From contig NZ_VOIR01000011.1 in the NCBI RefSeq assembly GCF_007923295.1, positions 558,001 to 622,000 of the forward strand: DNA of 64,000 nucleotides, read 5' to 3'. Below, one piece after another: positions 16,415 through 25,101 of this stretch. Position 1 is the first letter of the stretch. Each line of letters opens with the position of its first letter. A program made the translations under genes and the position numbers. Under the pieces are notes generated by a model. It saw only the letters and a program-made list of their open reading frames with translations. It was not told the DNA's origin and made no database searches. This stretch comes from Agrococcus sediminis (lineage in GTDB: Bacteria > Actinomycetota > Actinomycetes > Actinomycetales > Microbacteriaceae).

Positions 16415-18609
16415 GAAGTCTCGCCGTGCCGAAGGTCGCCGAACTCGATGTCATCAAGATGCTTGTCGTAGAGGTAGTACAGCGAACCAATACGACCCTT
16501 CCTGATGTCATCCTCCGTGACCGGTTCGATGCCTTCGTCGTCAGGACCTTTCTCGATGAGGTCGTTGATGTAGGCTTGGAAACCCTCGTCTTGGAGCAAC
16601 TCTTCCGCTTCTTTGATGGCAGCCTGCTCGCGTTCGGCTCGACCCGCAGGGTCCATCGTCCGTTCGGAGAGAGCCTTGATGCTTTTGTCTTCGGTGTAGG
16701 CGAAGCGGAAGCGGATGAAGCCCTTGCCGTCGTCGTCGTAGTCGTGTTTTCCCTCGATGACAGCGAAGCCGGTTCCCGGCATGTCGCCCGAGATGTTCTC
16801 GCGTGGGTCTGCTCCTGCAGCGACAGCTTCCGGTCCAAGGATGATGGCACCGTGGTTGGAGTACTTCATCTTCAGGGTGAAGAAGTTCACAAAGTTCACA
16901 CGCTCCGGTCCGAGGATGTCCCCTGTCACGTTCTGCGTGGCACCGATGATGAAGATACCGAGAGCACGACCCTGAGCCAAAATCTCGAACAGGAGTTGGG
17001 AAGCCTCTTTATCGAACCGCTTGTTCTTTCGCATGGAGCCGTACTCGTCAATAATCATGATGATCAGCGGGCGGCGACGGGTCGCCTGAAACTTGCGCCC
17101 CCCGTTCGTCGCTGACCGTACCTTCATCTCTTCGTACAGCACCTTGATGGAGTTGATCTGCTCATCCTCCGTGAAGGCTGAGCGATAATAACGAGAGCCG
17201 ACAAGCTCGCCGTCTTCGTTCTCGATGAGCATGGGAACCTTATGGAACAGCGTGCTGTGTGCGAAGTCGAGGAGCTCTGCGTTCTTCGGGTCGATGCCCC
17301 ACAGCTGCACCTTGCCGGCCTCCACGAAGCGGGCTTCCTGACGGATGATGCCTTGGACGAACGATCCCTTACCTGCGCCTGTCTGTCCACCCAACATCGT
17401 GTGGTGGACCTTAAACCGGAAGATTTCCCCTTTGTCCGTGATACCCAACGGCAGGTCCATCGGGTCGGTAGCGGGGTGGGCGCGGAAGAAGTCTTCACCG
17501 GGAGCCGACACGCGGAGGATGTCTGCTCTCCGCTCCATGTCTACGATGAACCGGGCGTAGGAGCGACTGTCGCGCTCGGGGAGTTCACGCCTGTTCGATG
17601 GGGTCACCTCGTAGGCGCGCAGGATGGAGCGGATGTTCTCCGCGAAGCGTTCCACGTCAGCCTGCTTGTGGTCACCAAGCTTCATCCATACCTCGAAGTG
17701 GTCGGTATCCTTCGCGCCGTCAGGACGGACGTTCGGGAAGTAGACCCGAAGATTGCGACGAGTGTTGCGCAGTCGAGCGTCCTCGTTCACGAACTTCACT
17801 TTTTGAGGCTTCTCTTCTGTGACGGTTTTTCCGTTGCGGCGAACCTTCACCTTGACCGTCTCCGTCTTCTCCTCCTCGAACTCTTTCACGGGGGAGTAAT
17901 GCTCGTTGAGAGGCTTCGCCTGCATGAGCCTGTCCAACACTGAAGCGGCGACCTGTTGCGCGGTTGTCGATCCTTGTTTGGAGGAACGCCGCTTGTTGCT
18001 CCCCTTCTTTTTCTTCACGTGCTTGACGATGCCGGTGATCCACATGGCAGGGATGCCTGCGAGGATGAGCCACGGGATGAGGGCGGGTGCCACTGAGGAC
18101 AGCACCTGCAGAACGGCAGGGTTGAGCACCACGAGAGGTGGAAGCACGCCCCACAGCAGGAACGCGTGGATGGGGGTCAGCTTGGTCCATACCTTGCGGA
18201 TGATGCGTCCTGTGACTGCGGCTCCCTTGACCACCTCGCCCATAGTGGGCTTGCGGATGCTCGTCTTCGCGGACGTGAGAGGGGAAGGCTTACGGACCTG
18301 CGGCTTCGTCTGTCGGACAACTGCACGGGCAGGGGCAGGCGGGGCAGGGAGCACGGCGAGCTTCGCCGCTTTCGCCCGCTTCTGAGCGAGAGCAGCGTGC
18401 TTACGCTCCATCTCCGCGCTGAGACCGGACGGGACGTTTGAGGTGGACTGCGTAGCGGGAGGCAACTCGAGCGTAGGTGTGGTGTCGTCCTCGAAGGAGA
18501 CCTCATCGGTGGTGTCAGGGATCAGTTCAGCAGGGTCTTCCCATTCCCAACCCTGTTCGACTTCGTGTGGTCGAGGGGGGAGCGGGGGAATCGGGGGCAG
18601 TGGAGGCAT
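16411..18609 (-). CDS. FtsK/SpoIIIE-type DNA translocase (TraB-like)
   Basis: 732 aa. A Pro-rich N-terminus and a basic region are followed by two or three transmembrane helices (~165-225, IHAFLLWGVLPPLVVLNPAV onward). The motor domain has Walker A GGQTGAGKGS (~425) and Walker B PLIIMIIDEYGS (~530), then GATQNVTGDILGPE as sensor region. In AICEs such a single FtsK-like protein moves double-stranded DNA between hyphae or cells. No canonical FtsK gamma domain is seen. RBS GAAAGGAACGCTCT; box at 18640-18646 with AAAACGGGAAAA. Confidence 0.92.
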   Translation of the reverse strand: MPPLPPIPPLPPRPHEVEQGWEWEDPAELIPDTTDEVSFEDDTTPTLELPPATQSTSNVPSGLSAEMERKHAALAQKRAKAAKLAVLPAPPAPARAVVRQTKPQVRKPSPLTSAKTSIRKPTMGEVVKGAAVTGRIIRKVWTKLTPIHAFLLWGVLPPLVVLNPAVLQVLSSVAPALIPWLILAGIPAMWITGIVKHVKKKKGSNKRRSSKQGSTTAQQVAASVLDRLMQAKPLNEHYSPVKEFEEEKTETVKVKVRRNGKTVTEEKPQKVKFVNEDARLRNTRRNLRVYFPNVRPDGAKDTDHFEVWMKLGDHKQADVERFAENIRSILRAYEVTPSNRRELPERDSRSYARFIVDMERRADILRVSAPGEDFFRAHPATDPMDLPLGITDKGEIFRFKVHHTMLGGQTGAGKGSFVQGIIRQEARFVEAGKVQLWGIDPKNAELLDFAHSTLFHKVPMLIENEDGELVGSRYYRSAFTEDEQINSIKVLYEEMKVRSATNGGRKFQATRRRPLIIMIIDEYGSMRKNKRFDKEASQLLFEILAQGRALGIFIIGATQNVTGDILGPERVNFVNFFTLKMKYSNHGAIILGPEAVAAGADPRENISGDMPGTGFAVIEGKHDYDDDGKGFIRFRFAYTEDKSIKALSERTMDPAGRAEREQAAIKEAEELLQDEGFQAYINDLIEKGPDDEGIEPVTEDDIRKGRIGSLYYLYDKHLDDIEFGDLRHGETS

Positions 18610-18639
18610 AGAGCGTTCCTTTCGTCAGTGTCCCCCTCT

Positions 18640-18662
18640 ATATCGGCGGAAAACGGGAAAAG
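18640..18662 (-). promoter_or_regulatory. cassette promoter of translocase gene
   Basis: Minus reading TTTTCCCGTTTTCCGCCGATAT: the TTTTCCCGTTTT motif lies directly upstream of the CCGATAT box, the same arrangement as at 23792 and 51331. Confidence 0.6.
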
Positions 18663-18793
18663 TGGACGGCTCGTTCCATAACGACGCTGCGGGTATGGCG
18701 ACGGTGGGACGGAAAACGATGGTGCGGGTGTTGTAGATGAGAGAATGGAAGATGGACCACAAGGTCCCCGAACTCATGAAGAAGGAGGTCGCC

Positions 18794-19141
18794 ATGACTA
18801 CAACGCACACAAGCCTCAATAAGCAACAGGAGGCTGTCATCGCTGACCTTGACACACAGGTTCAGGTACTGCTCGACCTGATGACCTCAACTCGGGACCG
18901 GTTCACCGAAGCGATCACCGAAGCTCGGGAGACTTCCCCCATCGAGGGTGAGGAAGTCGCATCCATCCTCATCAACTCAGGCGGAGCGTTCCTCCACAGC
19001 ATTCAGCAGTCCGTCGAGGCAGGCATGGTGCTTCAGAGCATGTGGCAGGTGTCCATGACATGGGATGGGGACATGGGTGAGCTTGTCGCCGTGCCGGCCT
19101 CTCATGCGGTCGGCTCTGATGGTGACCGCTTCCCGTTCTGA
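18794..19141 (+). CDS. small hypothetical soluble protein
   Basis: 115 aa from ATG at 18794, with the strongest RBS of the region (GAAGGAGGTCGCC); the frame extends 19 codons upstream without RBS. Mostly helical, acidic, with a possible amphipathic bundle (residues ~15-85). No family recognised. It lies divergently from the translocase gene and is followed by its own terminator. Confidence 0.72.
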   Translation: MTTTHTSLNKQQEAVIADLDTQVQVLLDLMTSTRDRFTEAITEARETSPIEGEEVASILINSGGAFLHSIQQSVEAGMVLQSMWQVSMTWDGDMGELVAVPASHAVGSDGDRFPF

Positions 19142-19158
19142 CGCTCGATGCGTGTCAT

Positions 19159-19208
19159 CGAAACGACTGACCCCCTCCTGATGTGCTTGGAGGGGGTCAG
19201 TCGTTTCG
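19159..19208. terminator. bidirectional hairpin terminator
   Basis: 18-bp stem CGAAACGACTGACCCCCT / AGGGGGTCAGTCGTTTCG between convergent genes. Confidence 0.9.
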
Positions 19209-19222
19209 CGGTTCAGCAACAG

Positions 19223-19915
19223 TCACGCGGCATTGTGGTTGGCGATGGCGAACAGGCGACGAGCTGCTTCCTTGACCTCGAGGCCGGCAAGCTGCGGGTG
19301 GGTGGTGCGGAGCCACGAGCGGATGCGGAAGTCCTGCGCCTTCGCTGCCTGCCGGACGACTGCCCGCTTGTCACGCAGGATCATCCAAAGGAGGGTCTCC
19401 ACCGAGGTGTCGGTGCGAGCGGCGATGACGCTCCTGATGACTTCGGAGCGGTGGTGGGCGAGCACCGAGCTGAGGTCTTCCGGCAGGGACGGGTTCTTCG
19501 CGGCATGGTAGGTGAACCAATCCTTCTCGAACCATCCCTCTTCACGTGCCGGGTAGACAGCCTGTGCGTCTTCGTCCGCGAGGTAGCGGATGGTGTCATC
19601 GTCAGCGTTCGGGTTGGAGGCGACCGCACTGCGAACCTGTTCTGCCGGATCATGGGAGAGCTCGGTCAGCATCCATGCGGGGGTGTCGCTGTTCTGCGCA
19701 AGCCCGATGCGGATGAAGAGGTGGTCTGCTCGCTGCTCGTAGTAGAAGGCGATGAGGTCAAGGTCGTCGGTCCTACGAGCGAAGAGGATCAGGCGATCAG
19801 GCGATGCGAACATCGCTTCCATGTCGCGTGGGTCCTTGATGCGGTCAGGATGCGTGGGTGGCTTCGGCTTAGTGGCTCGGGGCTTTCGCACGGGAGCGCT
19901 CTTTGGTGTCGTCAT
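19223..19915 (-). CDS. LRV/HEAT-like repeat protein
   Basis: 230 aa from ATG at 19915 (RBS AAAAGGAACAAACA). A basic Lys/Pro-rich N-tail precedes repeats such as RIGLAQNSDTPAWMLTELSHD, AVASNPNADDDTIRYLADED and HAAKNPSLPEDLSSVLAHH. Second gene of a pair: 31 bp after the next LRV gene upstream, without terminator, so the two paralogues are co-transcribed. Confidence 0.85.
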   Translation of the reverse strand: MTTPKSAPVRKPRATKPKPPTHPDRIKDPRDMEAMFASPDRLILFARRTDDLDLIAFYYEQRADHLFIRIGLAQNSDTPAWMLTELSHDPAEQVRSAVASNPNADDDTIRYLADEDAQAVYPAREEGWFEKDWFTYHAAKNPSLPEDLSSVLAHHRSEVIRSVIAARTDTSVETLLWMILRDKRAVVRQAAKAQDFRIRSWLRTTHPQLAGLEVKEAARRLFAIANHNAA

Positions 19916-19946
19916 TGTTTGTTCCTTTTCGTGGGTGTAGTTGTGT

Positions 19947-20774
19947 TCAGTCTTCGTCAATAGTGGCGAAGTACCGGTCGCGGATTTCGGCGGCGAGGGT
20001 GTCAGGAGCGAAAGCATCCTCCGTCACCTCTTTGAGAAGGTCAGTGAGGGTGGTGTCTGCTGTGGCGTGCGGGAACACTGCTCGGATGTCGTCAGCTCGG
20101 GAGGTGACCACGGACGCGGCTGTGATGCCGAGCAGGCACGGTTCGTGATCTGCGTGGAGGCTTAGGAGCGTCTCTGCCGGTGTTGCCCTGTTCATGGCGA
20201 CTGCCACGCGCACCTGCGGGGTGCCTTCCTCAGCGAGCGTCTGCAGGACTACTGCGGGGGTGAGGTCGTAGTTCGCTGCGAACACCTGCTGCGTGACGGA
20301 GCCGTTTGCGAAGAACCGGGACAGGGCGATGGAGCGCGGGTGAAGCAGGTCCACTGCTTCGCCGGTCAGGTCTGCCACCACCTCATCGGACGTGTTCGGG
20401 TTCAGAAGGATGAGCAGTTTCAGGGTTGCTCGCTGCGGGTGTGGCTGACGGACAGCGATGTAGAGGGGGTTGCCATCCTCGTGCTCTCCCATGGTGACTA
20501 CCCCGATGTTGCGGGCAAGGTCGCTGAGCACCGCGTCGGGCGTGTCCGGGTTGGAGGCGAGGGAGAACTTCTCCTGTGGTGTGGAGTCCGGGAACATCAC
20601 GAGCAGGAGCTCAGGGTCGGTGACGGATGCGAGCAGTCGCAGACGTTCCGCCTCGTTCAGCAGTGCGCGTTTCGCTGCCCACGCCGTGAGCATGACGGCG
20701 GTTTGGTGGTCGCGGGAGTTGTAGAGCGGAAGCGTCACGCTTGGACGCTTGACGAGCGGTACTGCAGTTGTCAT
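19947..20774 (-). CDS. LRV/HEAT-like repeat protein
   Basis: 275 aa. At least five repeats: SLASNPDTPDAVLSDLARNI, LILLNPNTSDEVVADLTGEA, FAANYDLTPAVVLQTLAEEG, AVAMNRATPAETLLSLHADH and flanking degenerate ones. RBS GAAAGGCAGGTCAGCA. Promoter box of the CCCGTTAGGGATAAC type at 20813-20826. Forms an operon with the 230-aa paralogue, suggesting the two solenoids act as a pair. Confidence 0.87.
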   Translation of the reverse strand: MTTAVPLVKRPSVTLPLYNSRDHQTAVMLTAWAAKRALLNEAERLRLLASVTDPELLLVMFPDSTPQEKFSLASNPDTPDAVLSDLARNIGVVTMGEHEDGNPLYIAVRQPHPQRATLKLLILLNPNTSDEVVADLTGEAVDLLHPRSIALSRFFANGSVTQQVFAANYDLTPAVVLQTLAEEGTPQVRVAVAMNRATPAETLLSLHADHEPCLLGITAASVVTSRADDIRAVFPHATADTTLTDLLKEVTEDAFAPDTLAAEIRDRYFATIDED

Positions 20775-20812
20775 TGCTGACCTGCCTTTCGGTAGTAGAT
20801 GTTCGTTATGGG

Positions 20813-20826
20813 TTATCCCTAACGGG
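20813..20826 (-). promoter_or_regulatory. CCCGTTAGGGATAA promoter box
   Basis: Minus reading CCCGTTAGGGATAA, identical in core to the plus-strand box in front of the NrdH-like gene (10876). Confidence 0.58.
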
Positions 20827-20866
20827 CGGTGTTCCCCAAGTGGTCGGTGGGATCGTTTGCGGGTGG

Positions 20867-20907
20867 CACTGAACCCCGCAGGCGGAGGAACTCTGCGGGG
20901 TTCAGTG
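20867..20907. terminator. hairpin terminator
   Basis: Stem CACTGAACCCCGCA / TGCGGGGTTCAGTG. Confidence 0.88.
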
Positions 20908-20915
20908 GGCGGGCA

Positions 20916-22037
20916 TCAGGCGAGGCGGCTGCGACCGACGACGAGCAACCCTGCGAGCAGGGACGCGAGTCCGACGAGGATGATCCACCCGCCGTCAGAA
21001 CCGGTCTTCACGAGCGACGACGCAGCAGGAGCAGCAGGAGCGGCTTCTGCGACAGGGTCAGCTGTGGCTGCGGTCGGCTCCTCTGCGGCAGGGATGTCAC
21101 CGGCACGGACAGGAGTGGCAACAGGCTGCTCGGTCGGCGTGGTGGGTGCAGTGACCCCTGCCGGTGGCACGGGTGCCGGTGCGCTGTCCTGCAGCGGCTG
21201 CGGTGTTGCGGAAGGAGCGGTCGAAGGTGGAGCAGGAGTAGTTGCGGGAACATCCGCAGCTGCTGCCCTCATGGTGGCGATCCTCATGGAGGAGGTCTTC
21301 TCCGCAGGGGCGGCAGAGGAGGAGAGCTCCGTCTCTGTCGCGGAGGTGAAGGCTCGAGCCTCGGACGCGTGTGCTTCGTCACGCTCCTCGAATGGGGGAG
21401 CGGAAGCAGGCACGCCTCCGTCAGCGATACCGTCATGGTCGAAGTCGAAGTAGATGACCCCATCCGCCGTCCAAGACTGTGGAGGGTCCGCGAGGGTGAA
21501 GCCGTCAGCGATGCCATTTCCATCGAGGTCGATGAAGCGGAGACCGTCCTTCACCCATTCGTTGGACAGGTCCGCAGGCTCCGTCTTCTCGAACACGGGA
21601 GTGTCTGTCTTCTCGCCGTCGATGATCTGCGGGGAGGTAGGAGCTGCGTCGTCAGGAGCGGGGGCGGTCTCGGACGGTGGGGTGGCTGACACTGCCTCAT
21701 CAGCGATGCCGTCGCCGGTCAGGTCGGTGTAGACGCCGCCGTTCTCGACCCACGAGGTGATGGGGTGTTCGGGTGTGCCTTCGTCAGCGATGCCGTCACC
21801 GTTCAGGTCGGTGAAGATCACCCCGTCCTCGAGCCATGAGGTGATGGGGTGCTCGGGTGTGCCTTCGTCAGCGATGCCGTCACCGTTCAGGTCGGTGAAG
21901 ATGACACCGTTCTCGACCCATGAGTAGGGAGGGTTGGTGGAGACCTCTTCGCCGGTGGTGGCGTGAGCTGCGGTGGGGAGGGCGATGAGGCCGGCGGCGA
22001 CAGCGAGTGTCAGCGCTGCTTTCTGCTTCTTGATCAT
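20916..22037 (-). CDS. sortase-anchored protein with EF-hand-like tandem repeats and LVKTG signal
   Basis: 373 aa from ATG at 22037 (RBS GAAAGGAACCATC). Signal peptide AALTLAVAAGLIALPTAAHA. Residues ~35-130 hold three tandem ~30-residue repeats with DLNGDGIADEGTPEHPITSW, then two related FIDLDGNGIADG and YFDFDHDGIADG loops; DxNxDG resembles EF-hand or dockerin calcium sites. An Ala/Pro-rich linker follows, then SSLVKTGSDGG, a hydrophobic helix and GRSRLA. Probably a calcium-dependent wall protein anchored by the local sortase. Confidence 0.88.
   Translation of the reverse strand: MIKKQKAALTLAVAAGLIALPTAAHATTGEEVSTNPPYSWVENGVIFTDLNGDGIADEGTPEHPITSWLEDGVIFTDLNGDGIADEGTPEHPITSWVENGGVYTDLTGDGIADEAVSATPPSETAPAPDDAAPTSPQIIDGEKTDTPVFEKTEPADLSNEWVKDGLRFIDLDGNGIADGFTLADPPQSWTADGVIYFDFDHDGIADGGVPASAPPFEERDEAHASEARAFTSATETELSSSAAPAEKTSSMRIATMRAAAADVPATTPAPPSTAPSATPQPLQDSAPAPVPPAGVTAPTTPTEQPVATPVRAGDIPAAEEPTAATADPVAEAAPAAPAASSLVKTGSDGGWIILVGLASLLAGLLVVGRSRLA
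21745..21935. repeat. tandem ~90-bp coding repeats
   Basis: Nearly identical DNA units encoding the NGDGIADEGTPEHPITSW module; two units differ by only a few bases, implying recent duplication. Copy number could vary between strains. Confidence 0.8.
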
Positions 22038-22242
22038 GATGGTTCCTTTCGTTGCGATGGTTGGTCGCTGTGTCCCCCTCAATATCGGTAAAAGTTCATG
22101 GTGTGAGCGGACGAGTATCTGCGAGCTCCCGACACGGGGCGGGGGATGCGAGGTGCGACGGTGGGAGCTATCGGACCGATTCAGGGCAGGTCGCCGGGGA
22201 GGACTTTCATAGGGCAGGAAGGACATCGGTATCGGCGCGCAT

Positions 22243-22278
22243 GAGACCCCCTCCCGAGTGCTGATAGGAGGGGGTCTC
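22243..22278. terminator. hairpin terminator
   Basis: Stem GAGACCCCCTCC / GGAGGGGGTCTC. Confidence 0.85.
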
Positions 22279-22298
22279 GAGGTGGCGGCTCGACAGGG

Positions 22299-23756
22299 TT
22301 AGGACTTCAGCCCCATACGTTTCAGGAACTTCTCCAACAGGGTCTCCTCGTGCTCCTCCTGTGCGGCAGGGCGAGGGGGAGGAGGCATCTGCCGAGCCGT
22401 AGTGACTGCGGCAGCGGCTGTCGGCACGGGTGGCTTCGCCGGAGCAGCAGCGGTGGGCAGCGGAACCTTCGGCTGTGAAGCAATCTCCTCCTCCGCTGCC
22501 GGAGCCATCGGGGCAGGTCGCGGCGGCAGTTGAGGACGCGGCTGAGAACGCGGCATCAGTGGTGGTGGGGCAATACGAGTCGTCTGCTCCTCGACCTGAG
22601 CTTCTTCCTCATCCGCAGGCTCGACCTCTTCCACGACCTCGGCAGCCTTCTTCCGTGAGCTGTGCAGCAGGTCCAATACCTGAGCGGCAGCGTCGATGGT
22701 GTCGGCTTCGTCGGTCTGTTCCACAGCGTCCGGTGCAGTGGACGCGACCGGCTTGACCTGCTTCACCGACTTCTTCGCTTTCGGCTTCTCTACTGCGCGA
22801 GCCGCTGCGGCTGCGTCGTGCTCAACCTGAATGGCGGCTGCGGCTTCACGCTTGAGAAGTGCCTCTTCTGCGACGGCAGTGAACTCCAACCCTGCTGCGA
22901 GGCGTTCTTGGGCCTCATTGACAGCGGCGACGATCAGCTCAGCGATCTTGGCTCGGTTTTCTTCCGCCTTCGCCCGCATGAGTGCCTGCTTCTCTGTCGT
23001 CGGAGGGGTGACCTTCTCGGGCTTCTGCTCGCGCTCGATGTAGGCGACCATCGCCAACACATCCTCATTCCGAGTAGGGAGCATCGGGCGGGATGGTGTG
23101 TCGGAGGGGCGGTCTGTCCGAGAGACGCTGCGGAAGAACGACTCAACCCATGCCGCCAACTGTGCTTCCTCCCGTCGAGCGCCGAACTCCTCCTCGTTCT
23201 CCGGCTGCGCGAGCCGGTCGTAGGCGGCGAGGAAGATGGACAACTCTTCCCACTTCTGTACCTTGGCGGCTTGATGCTGAGGGTGGAGTTGGTTCAGGTC
23301 CGTCATGGGGATCGTGTTTCCGGCTTCGTCACGCTGCGGCTCACCCTCGTCATCTACGAGCACAACGTCATCAAGGAATGTGTCCCTCTCGCGGAGGAAC
23401 TCCTCTCGAGACCACACTGCCCGCAGCTCGAGTTCTTTACGACGCTTCGTGTATGCGGTCTCGGATGTGCGAAGAGCAGGGAGAAGCTTCTTCGCCTCAG
23501 CGGACTGCTCGCCGTGCTTCCTAACGGCAGCCCGATGAGCGACTTGGTGCTCCCTTGCTTCGGCAGACTGCTCGCCGTGCTTCGTGACGGCTTCCTGATA
23601 GGCGGCTTCGTGCTCCTTCGCCTCATCTGACTGCTCGCCATGCTTCTTCACGATCGCTTCGTAGGCGGCTCGCCGGGTGGCGAAGGATGTCGCGGCTCGC
23701 GTGAAGTCTCTGTATGCGTCCCTGCGGCTGCGGAGAGCGGGATGTGCTTCTGACAT
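22299..23756 (-). CDS. large hypothetical protein with KHGEQS repeats and Pro-rich tail
   Basis: 485 aa from ATG at 23756 (RBS AAAGGGAGGAACCCGCC). Residues ~30-95 contain three 20-residue repeats around [VT]KHGEQSxEAxEH, probably coiled coil. The middle is helical and charged, and the tail is Pro/Ala-rich (PPPLMPRSQPRPQLPPRP). Composition and layout parallel the 475-aa protein at 12.1 kb, without the Cys motif. No enzymatic motif seen. Promoter box and TTTTCCCGTTTT motif at 23792-23811. Confidence 0.7.
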   Translation of the reverse strand: MSEAHPALRSRRDAYRDFTRAATSFATRRAAYEAIVKKHGEQSDEAKEHEAAYQEAVTKHGEQSAEAREHQVAHRAAVRKHGEQSAEAKKLLPALRTSETAYTKRRKELELRAVWSREEFLRERDTFLDDVVLVDDEGEPQRDEAGNTIPMTDLNQLHPQHQAAKVQKWEELSIFLAAYDRLAQPENEEEFGARREEAQLAAWVESFFRSVSRTDRPSDTPSRPMLPTRNEDVLAMVAYIEREQKPEKVTPPTTEKQALMRAKAEENRAKIAELIVAAVNEAQERLAAGLEFTAVAEEALLKREAAAAIQVEHDAAAAARAVEKPKAKKSVKQVKPVASTAPDAVEQTDEADTIDAAAQVLDLLHSSRKKAAEVVEEVEPADEEEAQVEEQTTRIAPPPLMPRSQPRPQLPPRPAPMAPAAEEEIASQPKVPLPTAAAPAKPPVPTAAAAVTTARQMPPPPRPAAQEEHEETLLEKFLKRMGLKS

Positions 23757-23791
23757 GGCGGGTTCCTCCCTTTCGTTCGTTGTCACCCCTC

Positions 23792-23812
23792 ATATCGGTC
23801 AAAACGGGAAAA
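23792..23812 (-). promoter_or_regulatory. cassette promoter box
   Basis: Minus reading GTTTTCCCGTTTTGACCGAT, with TTTTCCCGTTTT one step upstream of CCGATAT. The 16-bp core is the same as the iteron pair at 48488-48519. Confidence 0.6.
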
Positions 23813-23864
23813 CGTGGGCGAGAGTTTCGTCCGTCCCTGACGTTCGGGATGGTGGGTATACGAC

Positions 23865-23897
23865 TGAACCCCCACCTCGGAAGGAAGTGGGGGTTCA
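23865..23897. terminator. hairpin terminator
   Basis: Stem TGAACCCCCAC / GTGGGGGTTCA. Confidence 0.85.
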
Positions 23898-23909
23898 GGG
23901 TTCCGTGAG

Positions 23910-24752
23910 TTACGGGCGGGTTGGGGAGCGGAAGAAGTTCCCGTCCGCGTCGAAACCGGCGTAGCCGTCGATGGAGCTGTATTGGTAGCCGTAGTCACTC
24001 TCGGAGATGACCTCGATGTAACCTTCCGGCATTTGGTTGATGCGGACATTGTCAGCGACCGGTGCGGAGTAGAAGTTGCCGTCGAGGTCATAGACGTACA
24101 GGGTGCCACCGGATACGAACAGGCTCTCGAGGTTGGACGGTCCACCCATCGTGTTCAGGATGGAGTTCAGCTCGTCCACTGCCCCATTCACTTCGCCGTA
24201 AGCAGCAAGGAAGGAGGTGGAGGTTGGCAGGGAGATGCCGGTGGTGCCTGTCCCTGCTCCGGGAGCGGCAGGTGCTTCAGGTGCCGATGTGACGGTGCTC
24301 AGCTCGACGTTAGTGCCGCCCTGACCTGCGACAGCAGCAGGTGCATGAGCAGTAGCAGGGGCGGTGTCAGACGAGTAGTGGGCGAAGCCGAAGTCGTCAA
24401 TGTTCTCGTTGGCGGCGGAAACGGTGTAGCCGCTCCATGAGCCTGCGACCTCGACCGTGGTGTCGTCCTGCGAGACAACAGGTGTCACGGGTCCGGTGGC
24501 TGCGCCGTCACTGCCGGTCTTGGAGCTGTCCAAGGTGGCTGCAGTCGGGTTGGACACGAGGTGCTTCGCAACCTCGGAGACTGTGTTCTTCACGTCAGAC
24601 TTCATGGATGCTTTCGTCGCGTTTGCCTGAAGGTTCAGGAACACGGGGATGGCGATGGCTGCGAGCACACCGATGATGAGCACCACCACCATCAGTTCGA
24701 TGAGGGTGAAGCCCTCTTCGTTGTTGCGGAGGGCTTTGAGCTTGTTGATCAT
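23910..24752 (-). CDS. type IV prepilin-like protein (large)
   Basis: 280 aa. Class III signal peptide: a short charged leader ending EEG, then [20 protein letters not shown], so prepilin peptidase would cut after Gly-14 and Glu+5 is present. The C-terminal ~220 residues are Gly/Ala/Ser-rich with SIDGYAGFDADGNFF at the end. Longer than a usual major pilin, so it may be an adhesive or capping pilin. No pilus ATPase or peptidase is in the window. RBS GAAAGGTAAAACAACT, box at 24792-24798. Confidence 0.9.
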   Translation of the reverse strand: MINKLKALRNNEEGFTLIELMVVVLIIGVLAAIAIPVFLNLQANATKASMKSDVKNTVSEVAKHLVSNPTAATLDSSKTGSDGAATGPVTPVVSQDDTTVEVAGSWSGYTVSAANENIDDFGFAHYSSDTAPATAHAPAAVAGQGGTNVELSTVTSAPEAPAAPGAGTGTTGISLPTSTSFLAAYGEVNGAVDELNSILNTMGGPSNLESLFVSGGTLYVYDLDGNFYSAPVADNVRINQMPEGYIEVISESDYGYQYSSIDGYAGFDADGNFFRSPTRP

Positions 24753-25043
24753 AGTTGTTTTACCTTTCGTTGTCGGGAAGTTCCGAGGGATATATCGGGT
24801 GCAGTGGGCGAAAACTGTATCGACCGAGACGAGGGCGTCGCGTTCTATGCCCTTCTATGGTCTTCCATGCCTCGTGGCGTCGTTCTCATTCACTGCTGAC
24901 TTATCACTAACGGGTGGTTTGCGCAGAAGTGTCACATTGCGAAGTTTTCGGTGGCAGGTGTCGGAAATGCTTTGCTCTCGGGTCACCGCCATCTGACTCC
25001 TAATAGACTTTCCGCTTGGCATGGCTATTCCATCCACCGCACG
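24753..25043. other. pilin promoter region with extra box
   Basis: Contains the pilin promoter box (24792-24798) and a second, apparently orphan CCCGTTAGTGAT box (minus strand, plus CACTAACGGG at 24903-24912). No convincing gene; a very short minus-strand frame (VNENDATRHGRP) after the second box could be a leader peptide but has no RBS. Confidence 0.45.
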
Positions 25044-25044
25044 G

Positions 25045-25080
25045 CGGAACCCCCGCCTCGGGAGTGAGACGGGGGTTCCG
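25045..25080. terminator. hairpin terminator
   Basis: Stem CGGAACCCCCG / CGGGGGTTCCG. Confidence 0.85.
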
Positions 25081-25101
25081 CGATGTGGTGTTCGCTGACA
25101 A

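Noticed and set aside
22203-22226. Frames starting MSxLPYES as real protein starts
   Set aside because: They arise because the 23-bp repeat contains ATGTCC in a second frame; following sequence is not protein-like and proper RBS-bearing starts lie downstream. The 22203 copy itself (CPSCPMKV) is diverged and counted only as a weak repeat.
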